Source: Celoporthe dispersa (lineage: Eukaryota > Ascomycota > Sordariomycetes > Diaporthales > Cryphonectriaceae). From it: a stretch of 64,000 nucleotides of DNA. Below the pieces are notes generated by a model, which made no database searches, was not told where the DNA came from, and saw only the letters and a list, made by a program, of their open reading frames with translations. This document shows, one piece after another, positions 11,215 through 23,370 of this stretch (position 1 is the stretch's first letter; the number at the start of each line of letters is the position of its first letter). The DNA is taken from positions 2,666,001 to 2,730,000 of the forward strand of contig WAID01000001.1 of assembly GCA_016584495.1 (NCBI GenBank), written 5' to 3'. A program made the translations under genes and the position numbers.

Positions 11215-12269
11215 GATCCTATTTGATCATGGACTGGTGTATCTCCGAAGAAAAGAGAACAGAGAGGGAAAAGGGGGAGGAAGGAAAAAAAAAGAAAGAA
11301 AAAAAAAACAAGGGGGAAAGGCCGGACGGCTTGGATCCTGGGATATAATCTTTTCTAGGATGTGCTAATTATATGCCCTATCGATTATTCCCGGTTCATG
11401 AGGACACAATACCTGCACGAGAATGAGGGATACGGAAGGGGAGAGGAGGTTGAGTGAGCATCGTCAGAGCTGTACGAGACGAGAGAGAGAGAGAGGGAGA
11501 AGCTACCAGGCCGTGTTTGAGCTGTTGGAACCCCCCTTGCTTCAGCTTCAGCTTAGGCGCCAAGCACTCGCCCGAACCTACCGGCAGGGACGGGCGCTTA
11601 CACCGATGCCGAGGATGGCTGTCCCGAGATTCTTCGGCAGCGGCAATCCTGCTCCTATTTGGGTGTGCCAGTGAAGAGCTGAAGAAGATCGATCGAATCA
11701 CTTCTGAGGTCGCTGGAGAAAACAGTGGTTTTGAAAAATAAAAGCAGAATATGATATTGTTTGCGAGTAATTGAAAAACATCATGAATACTATCCGGTTA
11801 GAATTATCATCTCGTAGTGAGTCTTCTTGATGACACTGCAGCACCGCAGAATAGTCCAAGGAAATTCAGACAGACGAGCAAAGCATATCAGCAGTAAAAT
11901 AAATCATAGCAGTCAACCGAGACGCCTCTACTGCGTCAGTGTCAGGCAGTATGCGATCCTCTGGGCGCGATGCTGGCCCGCATCAATCCAGCCCCGAGGT
12001 CGAAAACACGGGCTCGGGCTCGGGTTTGCTCACACCACCATCCACACCAGAATCCCACGAGGCCATGAGAATCAATATACATATAAGTATACAAAGACTC
12101 TGCTGTTCTTTCTTTCTTTATGCCTTTTCCTCTCTCAAACAGATCATCATATCATCTCATGTCCACTCTTCTTGCCCGTCCTCAGATTGCTCGGAATCTC
12201 ACCCGCCTCACACAAACGACTGCTTCGCGTGCCCTTTATCATCACCATCAGCCTTCAGGAAAAAGCAAA
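11215..12269. other. Divergent intergenic region
   Basis: Lies between the GH114 gene and the O-methyltransferase gene, which point away from each other, so it should hold both promoters and perhaps the missing GH114 first exon. A purine-rich block is at 11255-11320. The methyltransferase frame is open back to 12120 with an alternative ATG at 12159. Confidence 0.4.
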
Positions 12270-13935
12270 ATGCCTCTCCAGATGGGCCGAATCACCGCGC
12301 TGACTGAACAGCTCAGTCAAGGCGTTCAGACGTCTGACCTTGGAGACGATAAGACCCGGGCGAGGCTGCTCCAGGCCGCGTGGAGTCTGGCCCGGGAGCT
12401 GGAGACGCCCCGAGAGGCTATTCTGAGGACATTTCTGCTTGATGTTAGTCCTCAAATAAATATAGATGTAGTTTCAGGACTGGGAAGAATCTGTCTGACC
12501 GACGTACCACAGAGCACCTCCAAGGCCGTCATCAAGGTGGCCTTCGACCTCAAGCTGTTCCAACACCTAGACGAGAAACAGGCCAAGGGAACCGCCGAGC
12601 TGGCGGAGAAGACAGGAGCCGAAGAGGCTCTCCTCGGTAGGTTGCCAGTCCACGGCGTCCTGTTCAGTGCTGACACCACTTCCAAGCTCGTCTTCTCAAG
12701 CACCTCGCCTCGACCGGCTTCATCGGAGAGGCCGGCCCCAATCTGTACTTTGCAAATGGCCTCGCGCAGGCCCTAGCCACAGAGAACGTCCAAGAGAGCT
12801 TTGAGATCCAGTTCGTACCAATGCTCTCTCTTCCTCCTCTCTCTCCCCTCTTTGACACTAACAACATTCACACAGTGGAAAGCAGACAGATGCCACCCTC
12901 GGCGTCCTCCCAGAGTACCTAGCTGAGCGCGGCTACCGCGACCCCACAGATGGCCTCGACTGCCCGACGCAGAAGGCCTTCAATACCAAGCTGCACGCCT
13001 TCGAGTACATCAAGAGGGATCCCAAGCTGGTCCGCGGGTTCAAGGCCGCAGTCCTGGACCAGGCGGGCCTGCGCCGCGCTCACTGGGACGAGCCGGAGTT
13101 CTACCCGGTGCAGGAGAGGCTCATTGCTGGCCTGAAGGAGAACAGCGTCGTGATGGTTGATGTGGGTGGCGGTATGGGTCTGGACTGTAAGGCGCTTCTG
13201 GGGGCGAACCCTTTCCTTCTTCCCTAAACCACTTGTAAGAGTTGCGGGTAGTAATGACTCCTGGCTGACTGGTCTCCTGGCTGGAAAAAAAACACCCAGT
13301 GCTCATCATGCACCAGGCCACTTCTGAACAGGCCGGCACGAGGCTCATCCTCCAGGATACAGAGCAGGTCCTCAGCGGGACGAACGAGCTCCCAGCCAGG
13401 ATCGAGAAGATGCCGTACGACTTCTTCCAGCAGCAGCCGGTGGAGGGCGCACGCGCCTATTACTTTCACCGCGTGGTAAGCATTCAGTCTTGCAATTCTG
13501 TTTGTGCATAACATCCCAGGGATGTTCTTTTTTCTTTTCTTTTCTTTTCTCCTTTTCCCCTTCCCCCCTTGAAAAAAAAAAAAAGAGAAGGGGGGGGGTT
13601 TTGTTTGCTTCTAGATCACAACAACTCACTAATAAATATCCATATAGTTCCACGACTGGACCGACGAAAAGTGCCGAGAGATCCTCTTGGCCCTCAAGCC
13701 AGCCATGACGCCTGGCTACAGCAAGGTATTGATCCAAGACAACGTCATCCCCGCGCAGGGCGCGTCGTGGCTCTCGACCGCGTCCGACCTGCTCATGTTG
13801 TGCGGCTTTGCCGGGAAGGAGAGGACCGAGAAGAACTTCAGGGAGCTCTTCGACAGCGTGGGCATGAAGGTCACGGGGATCTGGACCCGGGCACCCGGCG
13901 AGGAGAGCGTGGTCGAGGCCATCGTGCCGGAGTAG
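12270..13935 (+). CDS. SAM-dependent O-methyltransferase (plant/fungal OMT family 2)
   Basis: Transfers methyl from S-adenosylmethionine to a hydroxyl, usually of an aromatic natural product. Proposed exons are 12270-12443, 12513-12636, 12687-12810, 12876-13186, 13300-13475 and 13648-13935, giving 398 residues with all phases matching. The N-terminal dimerisation/winged-helix part includes KVAFDLKLFQHL and EALLARLLKHLAS, the latter formed across intron 2. The SAM site VDVGGGMGLD is near residue 235, RLILQD follows, and the catalytic His sits in FHDWTDEKC near residue 305. I chose the ATG at 12270 for its A at -3; an in-frame ATG at 12159 would add 37 residues. There are no frame breaks. It lies upstream of laccase, P450 and MFS genes, which fits a tailoring role, but the substrate is unknown. 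Confidence 0.88.
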
Positions 13936-16350
13936 GAGACGAAACCCCCCCCCACAATAACACACACACATACTATTGGCTACTCTGTAGGACAGTGTGG
14001 AGTACAGCTGTTTGTGTATGATAGACTCCCCTCCAGGACCCTGACTCTCCCCTCCTCGAATTGAACTCTTGAAAGTGAGCCCTCATCTCGGAGTCGCGGC
14101 ATGAACTCACCGTGAAGTGCACGTGGGTCTATCGCTATTAAGCCGAGAGATAAATATCGGCCATGCTAATAGTTTGCTACCGAGGCGCGATGAAAGTCTG
14201 ACTAGTCCTGGTGGTCACATTTCTCTGTTCTCGGAGACCGCTTCGAGGCTTGACAAGACCGCGCGCCATACGGTCCATGTTGCTCCTCCTGACGCGCTTC
14301 CAAGCTCGAGGTTAGCATCGGGCCGGGGGCCCCCACGTGCCTCGCCGAGGTGGTTGCAACGGAGATTTCCAAACTTGAGAGGCTTCCTCCGGCCGAGTCT
14401 CCGGTGAGGAAAAGAAGGGAAAAGAAGCCGAGATCTGACTCCCAGTCAACACATTCTCTCACGGCCACCGAACAAACAGGTTAGTCCTCGACGGCTTCTC
14501 GAGACGCGTAGGCAGCGAATACGGTTTTTTAGCGAGACTATGGCGTATGATCCTAGCAGCTTATACAGACCCCCACTATTGGGGGGGGGTTCTACAGGGG
14601 AATAACAGCCTTCTGTATTAATGACAGCTATAAGGCTGCTTCAGGCCCCACACAGGCTTACGTAGCAGGTCCCCCTGCAGCGTTGCAACGCCAGGGGAGA
14701 AGCTTCGATTTAGGGTGCTCATGAGGGTTGTAATTCTCCGCCGAACGACAGCACTAAAAGAAAATAGTCTTATCGTTTAATTTGATCGTGTGTTGTTGTT
14801 GTCTAATTACATGGTATACTCTATAGTACTAAGTGACCTGCGATCAGAATCCGAAGCCGGTTTGCCTGGATACTTACTTATCACTATGCCGATACTATGA
14901 TAGCACACACGGGGGAGCCAACTTGTCTACTCCCGAGGATATTCGGGATTCCACTATAATGAGCATGCGGACGATCCGTCCGTATCCTCATTATGTTGTG
15001 CCTAGACACATAGCCATGGATAAGCACAGGACTTGGCAGATATCCGTCTGGACGGTCTTCGATTTGCACCGAGACTAGCTCGGCCGAGCGCACCGAGAGA
15101 ATCTCAAAACATTCGGTGGCAGCCGTCTTGGCGATCGCTTGGTTCATCCGTCAGATGAACTTTGGCTTGCTGCAGGGAGTAATAGGGATGACCAAGGGCC
15201 TCAGTTAAGGAGAGAGAAGAAGGAAAAAGGAAGGACGGAAAAAAAAGGAAAACAGAACTTGGGATGGTTCGGGGGGTGGGTTGCGATCGCTTAAGCCTGG
15301 CCCCTGTTTCGCTGGCTGCCCGGCTCTCCTAAGCGACTCGCCCCTGATTGAGGCGCTGCTGGCCATAGGAAACAGACCCCTGGGGGTCCGGGTTTCCAAT
15401 TTAAGAGGTCGCCGGTAACCTCCCCCCTGTGCGGTTCCGTAGCATGTGATGAGTCTCTGGAGACGACTTCCTCTCGAGAATGTGGTGACGAGTTCTCATG
15501 CAGTTGGTTGACTCGCGGCAAGGATTGCTACGTCCGACTTGATGACAACCACAGGTTGCGACGCTGAGTATACTTTTTGAGTTTGATCCTTGCACGGCCA
15601 GCGTCGCAGTTATAGGCACAATATCGTTCTCAAAAGACTAAATCGTTCGATAATCTTGGACACAAGTCACAAATGAAGAAAGAGAGAAAAAACAAAACCA
15701 GAATTTTGTCATTTCATCATTTGCCCTGGGCACAACGATGGTTGAGACTCAGACCCTGGAGAGCAAAAAAAAGAAAAAAAAATAGAGAATAAAAGGAGCT
15801 GGTATAATTGGAACTGCCGTGAATAGTATCCGAGTCAGTGCGGAAGTGGGCCTGGGGTTATGGCGCCATAGACATAGAAATAGAAGCTACATGACTTTTT
15901 TTTGCATGAGACTTTACGTAAAGACTCACAACAATACTTGGATACTTACCAAAAGGCAATGCAAGGACCCAAATGTGATGAACAGAGAAAGAGGATTGAG
16001 ACGCAACTTTTTTTTTTTCTCTTTCTCTAGTTCTTTTTTCACCAGGCTAAAGTTCAATGAGCACATAGGGGTGAACCATAAATCATGTTATGCAAGGAGT
16101 GTGTTTGTTATGCCTAAATTGGCAACATTGTGTCTTTGCAAAGTCATTTGAAGAAAAGAACAAACATCCATCGCTTAAGTATATACAGCCCCAATCCAGT
16201 CTAACCACATCGGACAAAAAAACAAAAACAGAAAAAACGAATTGCGCTCCGAAGCTCTAAAAAAAAAAAAAAGACTGCTGCTACCAGATGGTCAACCCCT
16301 CTCCAGCACCGCAGCCGTCTCATCGATCAACACTGACAAAAGCCCAGCCC
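13936..16350. other. Gene-free, repeat-like stretch with palindromes
   Basis: About 2.4 kb with no believable gene. Base composition varies along it: G runs at 14580-14590, A/T-rich DNA with long A and T tracts at 15660-16280, and several small palindromes clustered at 14929-15060. This could be the decayed remains of a mobile element, but I see no transposase or reverse transcriptase motif. Confidence 0.4.
14955..14995. repeat. Imperfect 41-bp palindrome
   Basis: Positions 14955-14973 pair with 14995-14977 around a 3-base centre. There are about 18 pairs counting two G-U pairs, and one mismatch (14964/14986). The arms carry TAATGAG and GCGGACG against CGTCCGTA and CTCATTA. It could fold as a hairpin in RNA or be part of a palindromic element. 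Confidence 0.6.
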
Positions 16351-16960
16351 TCAAGATGATGCAGGGGCATCAGTCTTGATGTTTACAGGGGTTGCACTGT
16401 CCGTCAGCGAGTTCTCGTCGTTCCAGGTCAGGGCCCAGGCGGAGATACCGTCGACCTGGACCTTCCTGGCCCAGAACTTGGCCTCGAAGCTGGAGTCGTC
16501 GATGTAGATAAGCTGCTTGCCATAGGTAGAGATGCCGGTCGTGGCGTTGTGCATCACGCTGACGGAGCCCAGGCCGGTGTCGGTGATGTTGAGGTGCAGG
16601 CCTCCGGGGGAGGTACCGTTGTTCAGCGTGGCAGTGGTGCCGGTGGTGGTGGCAGACGAGAGCGCGGGGATGTCCCACGTGACAGACTGCAGGCTGGGGA
16701 TGGTTGTGTTGCTTGAAGAGATGTACAGATGGCCTGTGTGGAAATTGTCAAAAAAAAATTGGTTGGCCCCTGGCTCGAGGTAGAAGAGACTACTCACCAT
16801 CCTTTCCATTGTAGAGAACAGGGAAACCAGAAATGTTGGTGCCGTAGGCGTAGAGCGTGGTGTCTGTGACGGCGGCGGCAGTACGCCTGGGAGAAAGGCT
16901 CCAGGGCATGGCCAGGGTGCCTGGCAGGGCAAAGACGGTGATGAAGCTTGTCCAGTGCAT
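16351..16960 (-). CDS. Small secreted protein of unknown function
   Basis: Two exons (16798-16960 and 16351-16733, with an intron at 16734-16797 using GTGAGT..ACACAG) encode 181 residues. The ATG at 16960 opens a clear signal peptide: MHW, then a hydrophobic SFITVFALPGTLAM, with cleavage somewhere in the following Pro/Ser/Arg stretch. The mature part has TLYAYGTNISGFPVLYNGKDGHLYI, several N-glycosylation sequons (NIS, NTT, NGT, NIT, NAT) and few cysteines. I recognise it as the layout of a common ascomycete secreted protein group with no known activity. It is not a classic Cys-rich effector. Reading through the intron gives a longer frame starting near 17040, but that version lacks a signal peptide and is not believed. 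Confidence 0.78.
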
Positions 16961-18585
16961 TTTGAAGAGACTGAGAAGAGAATGATTGAGAGAGAGATAG
17001 ACAGAGAGACTGAGCGAGTGAGCGAGAGCGTGATGGACAAGAAAAAGAGTGTCTTTGAATGAATTGGTAGGATTCAGTTGTCAAAAGGAGTGTCGAGAAA
17101 GACGAGAGAGCTGTTCAGACTGCCGACGCCCACATGATCGTGATCTGCAACGGGAGCCCACAAAGGTCTTGTATAGGGCGGTAAACACTGAGTCCTTGCT
17201 ATTTTTGGCCCTCGTCGTCGTCAACATCTCGGGCATCGCGAAAAAACATAGCCTTTCCGACGCGTACTCCCTGCTACGTAGACGTTCAGCAGGGCACGGT
17301 TGTTTTGTCTAGATTGGGCGCTCTATTGTTTGAACAGAGCCCCCCGCGTGGGCCCTCGATCAGCCTGGATAGTCCTGGCTCCTCTCTCGCGACCTCTGGA
17401 AGGGCAGTGGAGTCTGGGAGCGGGTCGACAGCGCATCCGCCGCAGCCGTTTCGAGCACCCAACGGACCAATCCGATGTAATACCCAGGGTGGTAGAGGAC
17501 CTAAGCGATCGGATTGGGAACAACCGCACAGACCGACCCACCATTAGCATGACGAGGACAATAATCTTAGCCGCATGAACCTGGTTGGGTATAAGCTTTC
17601 GAGAATTGTTTCCGCTACCCCCTCCGCCGTCGTATCCAGTGCTACTACGTAGCACTATACAGGATAACCCTAACATCAAGATTCACAGGGGGGATCCACA
17701 GTATGTTTCCTCCTGTCCCCTATTCCGCCCCCCCCCCTCCTTCCCACCCCCGGTGCGCTCCAAAACAGCAATATCATCCGCTGCCACAGATAAGGCCTGT
17801 CGGTTTACTCTTTGTTATTCTTCTTTTTCTCTGACCCCTGGCAGCCTATAATTCTTGTTTTAGCCCACGACCAAGACGGACCCTACATGGTACATAGTAA
17901 TAATGGCACCCCAGAGTGGATAGCACGACGTGGCTCAACCACGAACTCGGCCTCCTTTTTCTCGTAACCAGCATGTGATCGAACGTCTACTGACTTGGGG
18001 GACTCCACTTTTGTTTCCATTCCGCCTCCCGCTATTGGTCGATCATTGTTGATACTATTTTCACCTTCTACAAACCAGCATCAGTCTAGTTGTGCCAAAA
18101 CACGCGGCCTTGTGGATATGCTACCAAACGTTGGCACTTGGGGGCATCGCCATCAGCCTCTCTCCAAGCTCAGCCTCCCGGACTCCGAGTCCTGACAGTC
18201 CTACCCCTTCCTAACCGAGATGCCACTATCGTCTGCCCATGGAGTCGTCATGCCCATGCTTCCAGTCTCGGCCGAGGTGCAGCCCGGGCTCAGCGCCAAC
18301 GGGCCGTAGTCCCCGTGCTCTGTTCCTACGAGGCATCTCTGTCCGCTCTCTGGAATATATAATACCTTCTTGGCAGATCGGTAGAACATCGACCAAGTCT
18401 CTCATCACCATCCGCCTTCGATCACTCCCTCTTTCACTCACTCTCTCTCTCTCTCTCTCTTACCCATCCTCTTCCGTTCCTTTTTGTTTTTTTCTTCCTC
18501 CTTCTCTCCTTTCCTTACCTCACCAAAGTCTATCTTTTCGATCAACCTTTTTCGTGACACCACTCATTTGTGTCTTGTTTTGATC
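16961..18585. promoter_or_regulatory. Divergent promoter region; TATA-like box and CT-rich leader before the laccase
   Basis: The space between the secreted-protein gene and the laccase, transcribed away from each other. A TATA-like AT stretch is at about 18353-18364. It is followed about 65 bases later by a (CT)n block (18425-18462) and a T/C-rich leader up to the laccase ATG, a usual arrangement for strongly expressed fungal genes. No open frame in the rest looks real. Confidence 0.45.
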
Positions 18586-20501
18586 ATGTTCTCCTACCTC
18601 TGGGCACTTGCAGCCCTCCCGGCTGTCCTGGGCGCCCCCAGCCACTCTCTTGACAAGAAGGCCTCGTGTGTCAATAGTGCTTCCGACAGATCATGCTGGG
18701 GAGACTATGACATCTCCACAAACTACTACGATGTGGTCCCAGACACTGGTGTGACCAGGGAGTACTGGTTCAACGTGGAGAACACTACCGCCTCTCCCGA
18801 CGGCATCGAGCGCATTGTCCTCGCCGTCAACGGCTCCGTGCCTGGCCCGACCATCATTGCCGACTGGGGTGATGAGATTATCGTTCACGTCACGAACAGT
18901 ATGGCCAACAACGGAAGCTCGATCCACTGGCACGGCATCCGCCAGAACTACACCAACGTGCGCTTCCTCCCTCACTCTCCACACCAGCATATTGGTGGCA
19001 TCTTGGCAACCCGCTGACACTTTTGGGGGGATTCTAGTACATGGACGGTGTTCCTTCGGTTACCCAGTGCCCCATTGCTCCTGGGGACACCCAGACGTAC
19101 AAGTGGAGGGCTGTGCAGTACGGATCCAGCTGGTACCACTCGCACTTCTCTGTCCAGGCCTGGGATGGTATCTTTGGTGGCATCCTCATCAACGGCCCTG
19201 CGACAGCCAACTACGATGTGGACCTCGGCCACGTCTTCCCTAAACGACTGGTCTCACCAGACTGCCGACGTGCTTGCCCTGACTGCTGCCACGAGCGGAC
19301 CCCCGACTGTAAGCCCCCCTGGTCTGGCGGATCATCATCATGCGCTGAGCAAGAGCCTTCTCCTTGCTGACTTGACGGGACATTCTAGTTTGACAACTGC
19401 CTCATCAATGGCACTAACACCTGGACCGAGGACGACGGCACCGTTGTCGGCTCTCGCTTCGAGACCACCTTTGAGGCCGGCACCAAGTACCGCCTCCGCC
19501 TCGTGAACGGTGCTGCCGACACCCACTTCCGCTTCACCATCGACAACCACACCATGGAGGTCATCGAGAGCGACTTTGTGCCCATCAAGCCCTACAACAC
19601 CACCAACCTGAGCATCGGCATGGGCCAGCGCTACGACGTGATCGTCACCGCCACTGAGACCACCGGCAACTTCTGGATGCGCGCCATCCCCCAGGAGGCC
19701 TGCTCTGACAACGACAACGTCGACAACATCCTCGGCATTGTCCGCTACGACAGCTCCTCCACCGACGACCCGACCACCAGCGTCTACGACGACCTCTCCG
19801 ACTCGTGCGCCGACGAGGACGCCTCCGACCTGGTCCCCTACCTGAGCATCGACCTGGGCACCATCTCGGACGAGGACGACGAGGAGGCCGGCCTGACCCT
19901 GGAGACCACCATCAAGTGGACCATGAACAGCGTCTCCTTCGTGTCCGAGTGGGACTACCCTACCGTCATGGCCATCGCCGAGGACAACGACACCTGGACC
20001 GACGCCGAGCACGTCTGGTCCCTGCCCACTGCCAATGTCTGGGTGCAGATGATCATCGAGACCGACTTTGCCCAGGCCCACCCGATCCACCTCCACGGCC
20101 ACGACTTCTGGGTCCTGGGCTCCGGCGACGGCACCTACGCCAACAACACCCTCCAGACCGTCGACGCCCCTCGTCGTGATGTTGCTATGCTTCCTGGCGA
20201 CGGCTGGCTGGCCCTCGCCTGGAAGACCGACAACCCTGGCGCCTGGATCATGCACTGTAAGACGATCCCTCCCAGACGAACCCCCCTCTTTTCCATAACT
20301 ACCAGACCTCAAGCTGACCATCTTGCTCTCTACTCAGGCCACATTGCATGGCACGCCGACGAGGGTTTCGCCCTCCAGCTGGTCGAGCGCGAGTCCGAGA
20401 TCAACGCCCTGCAGGATAACGACTACATCAACAACACCTGTGCCAACTGGGATGCTTATGTCGCTGAGGACAACATTGTCCAGGATGATTCCGGTATCTA
20501 G
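18586..20501 (+). CDS. Ascomycete laccase (multicopper oxidase), one frame break
   Basis: Secreted benzenediol:oxygen oxidoreductase that oxidises phenols while reducing O2 to water at a four-copper centre. Exons are 18586-18957, 19038-19308, 19389-20256 and 20338-20501, 557 residues after one correction. The signal peptide MFSYLWALAALPAVLGAP starts at 18586. All four copper motifs are present: HWHG (about 114), WYHSHFSVQ (HSH about 158-160), HPIHLHGHDFW (about 444) and HCHIAWH (about 503-509). The protein ends in DSGI, the C-terminal plug of ascomycete laccases, so this belongs to laccases in the strict sense. The frame is broken between DLGHVF and LNDWSHQT: one surplus C in the run 19238-19240. 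Removing it restores both reading frame and exon phase. Neighbours suggest a role in phenol coupling or lignin-related oxidation. Confidence 0.9.
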
Positions 20502-21425
20502 AGAGAGAACTATGGTCACTCTCTCCTCTTCCCTGATGGGCTGTGCTTCTTGACGTGTTGTAGGTAGTGGTGGCATTTCGCGCGAGATTTCTCGGGTGCT
20601 CTTGGTGTTTTTCTTATTTTTGGGTATCACTAGACAGGCTGGATTATATTAGCGAAGGGAATAGCGACGAAGGTTTTTTTTTCTTGTGAATTATCAAAGA
20701 TTTTTGAATTTTTTTGTCTCAAAACAGCCAACATTACTCAACCCCCCCCCCCCCCTTTCGTCTTTTGCTCGCCTCCCGGCGCTCCATGCAGGCCAAGTAT
20801 TCACATGCTTGCTTCTATAACAGGAACAGGTTGGTATTTGGCCGCGCCACCAGAGCGACTGGTAAAGTAGTGAATAATCTAGATTGAGTATGGGTTGGTC
20901 TGACGTGTCTCGTATATGGTAGCATCGTGGGTCGTCGACGTTGCCTTGGCCAGCGATACTACCACCACACCCGTATGCCACAGCAGATATTACTTGGATC
21001 AACAGAAACCCGGACCCACATTGGACATGTGCATATTTACTGCTGCCCACAACAGTTTCCCGCTCCCACCCTCGTCCTAGGACTTGTCCTCGGATCCTAC
21101 TATACAGCAGACGACAACCCCGCACCTGTCGGTACCACGAATCTCGGGTCGCGAGTATGCAATCCGGTCCCAGAAGTCGTACTGAAGAGGGTGGTGGATC
21201 AGGATCTGCATGCGACGCTGCTGCCCGCTGTGGACTCGGGCTCTTTGCCAACCCGAGGTACAATGCCGTGACCATGCAACATCGGGAGTGAGGCACAGTC
21301 GATTGTTCAGTATCTCCGCTCCTTATTACCATGCACTCTTATATATAAGCCGTGTCGCCCGCGGGAAGACACGGTGGGGATGATTCCTCTGCGTCGCATC
21401 ATATCGTGCAACTGGGTCGGTCACC
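20502..21425. promoter_or_regulatory. Intergenic; TATA box of the P450 gene
   Basis: The laccase 3' flank, then AT-rich DNA with a C run near 20744. A TATA box (TATATATAAG) lies at 21340-21349, about 77 bases before the P450 ATG. A 212-codon minus-strand frame here (20694-21332) has no protein-like features and is not annotated. Confidence 0.5.
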
Positions 21426-23370
21426 ATGGCTCCCGCTATGGATACGAGTCGGCTCCTTGGCCTGCAACCATCAGCTGCATTGCTGTGCGCCACGCTGTTC
21501 CTGGTAAACCATACTCGTCTCTATTTTCTTCTTCTTCTTCTTTTCCTTCTTCTTTTATTTTCTTACACTCTTTTCTTTTCTTTTTATATTTATTTACTTT
21601 TCTTCTTGAGGAGCAGCAGAACAATGTCCTCAACAAAGTCTCTATGCTGACATGGACAATCCTAGGTTGTGGGATATGCCGGATATTCAGTCATCTACAA
21701 CCTCTTCCTGTCCCCCCTGAGCAGCGTCCCCGGCCCAAAGCTATGGGCCATCTCCGGCCTTCCCTACGCCAGGCTCTACATCAGCGGCCAGGGCCACAAG
21801 CGCATGCAGGAGCTCCACGAGAGATACGGCGACGCCGTGCGCGTGGCCCCCAACCACGTCGCCTTCCTCGACCCCAAGATCTGGAGAGAGGCCCTGGGCC
21901 ACCGCAAGGCCGGCACCCTCGAGAACCTCCGCGACCCCAAGTTCTTCATCCTTTCTAGGGACAGCATCATCGGCCCCGTCGACACGCAGGAGCACGGTCG
22001 CCAGAGACGCATCCTCTCCCACGCCTTCTCCGCCCAGAGCATGGCCGAGCAGCAGCCCCTGATCCAGGGCTACGTGGACCTGCTCATGCAGCGGCTCAAG
22101 GAGAACTGCGAGGGCGGCCAGAGGGCGCTGGACATGCCGACCTTCTACAACTTTGCCACCTTTGACATCATAGGGGACCTCGCGTTCGGCGAGCCGTTTG
22201 GGTGTCTGAACGACACGACATATCATCCGTGGGTTGCGCTGATCTTTGCGGGTATCAAGCAGGGGGTCCTCCTGCTGCAGATCCGCCGGAACTTCCCGAC
22301 CGTGGAGTGGTTCATCCGAAAGTATCTCATGCCCTACTTTATGGCCAAGCGGTTGGCCCATGACGAGCTCACCCGGGAGAAAGTAGCCAAGCGGATGGCC
22401 ATGCAGGGCGAGAGGCCGGATTTTATGCAGGCAATGCTGGCCAAGGACGCCCAGGGGGAAGACGTGAGTTCCCGCCAGATATTTAGGTCTTCCGAAGCCC
22501 CTGCCAAGGCGTGATCACTGTTAATAACCCCGCCGGGCATAAGAAATTAAGCATTGGCCAGATCAGGCTCAACGCCTCTCTCCTGATCATAGCAGGCTCC
22601 GAGACGACCGCCACCGCGCTCTCTGGCGCCACCTATCTCCTGGGCACCCACCCTGACGTCCTGGCCAGGCTCGCGGCGGAGGTCCGGTCGTCTTTCTCGT
22701 CAGAGGACGAGATCACACTGCTGAGCGTGCAGAAGCTCAGGTTCATGCTTGCCGTCCTCGACGAGACCCTGCGGCTGTTCCCCCCGGTCCCGGGCTCGTT
22801 TCCTCGTCTGGCCCACAAAGGGGGAGACGTCTTTTGTGGCACTTTCTTGCCTGAGAATGTAAGTGTAAACCACCGTTCATAGTCAGGACAAGGCCTGTGA
22901 AGGCTGTCCATTAGAGGAGGAGGATTATCACTAATGGGGTCTCGGTGTATAGACCGTGATTGATATCTGGCAATATGCAATGTCCCGCTCGCCAAAGAAC
23001 TTTACACTTCCAGACTCGTTTATCCCCGAGCGGTGGCTGGGCGATGCCCGCTTTGCAAATGACAAGATGGAGGCTGTGCAGCCGTTCTCGTATGGACCTC
23101 GCAACTGTGTTGGAAAGAAGTGAGTCACTGCTGGATGAGAACATTGGGCGGCATATTATTGATGCGTCTGGTCCACTTGTGAGGGTGCTAACGAAGTCCT
23201 ATTGCATCAGCCTGGCATACGCTGAGATGAGGTTGATACTGGCAAGGATCATTTGGAACTTCGACTTCGCCCTCGCGGAGCCTGCTGTCGACTGGATTGA
23301 CAACAATGAGATGTATTCTCTCTGGGAGAAGAAGCCGCTCTATGTCTACTTGAGACCAAGGCCGGCGTGA
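21426..23370 (+). CDS. Cytochrome P450 monooxygenase
   Basis: Haem-thiolate monooxygenase, anchored in the ER by its N terminus, of the fungal secondary-metabolism type. Exons are 21426-21503, 21666-22463, 22544-22858, 22953-23119 and 23211-23370, giving 505 residues with all phases matching. The membrane anchor spans exons 1-2, followed by the Pro hinge SSVPGPKLWA. Further marks are the WxxxR helix C region (HGRQRRILSHAFS), the oxygen-binding helix AGSETT near 309, ExxR in DETLR near 366 and the haem ligand in FSYGPRNCVGKN with Cys near 449. Exon 2 reads cleanly and no frame break was found. This architecture is typical of P450s such as the isotrichodermin 15-hydroxylase-like group, but that is a loose family resemblance and the substrate is unknown. 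Its neighbours are a laccase and an MFS exporter. Confidence 0.92.

Noticed and set aside
19338..20321. 327-codon minus-strand frame opposite the laccase
   Set aside because: Shadow of laccase exon 3; low-complexity Gly/Val/Asp reading with no family features.
20694..21332. 212-codon minus-strand frame between laccase and P450
   Set aside because: No protein-like composition, ends in a poly-A/T tract, covers the P450 promoter.
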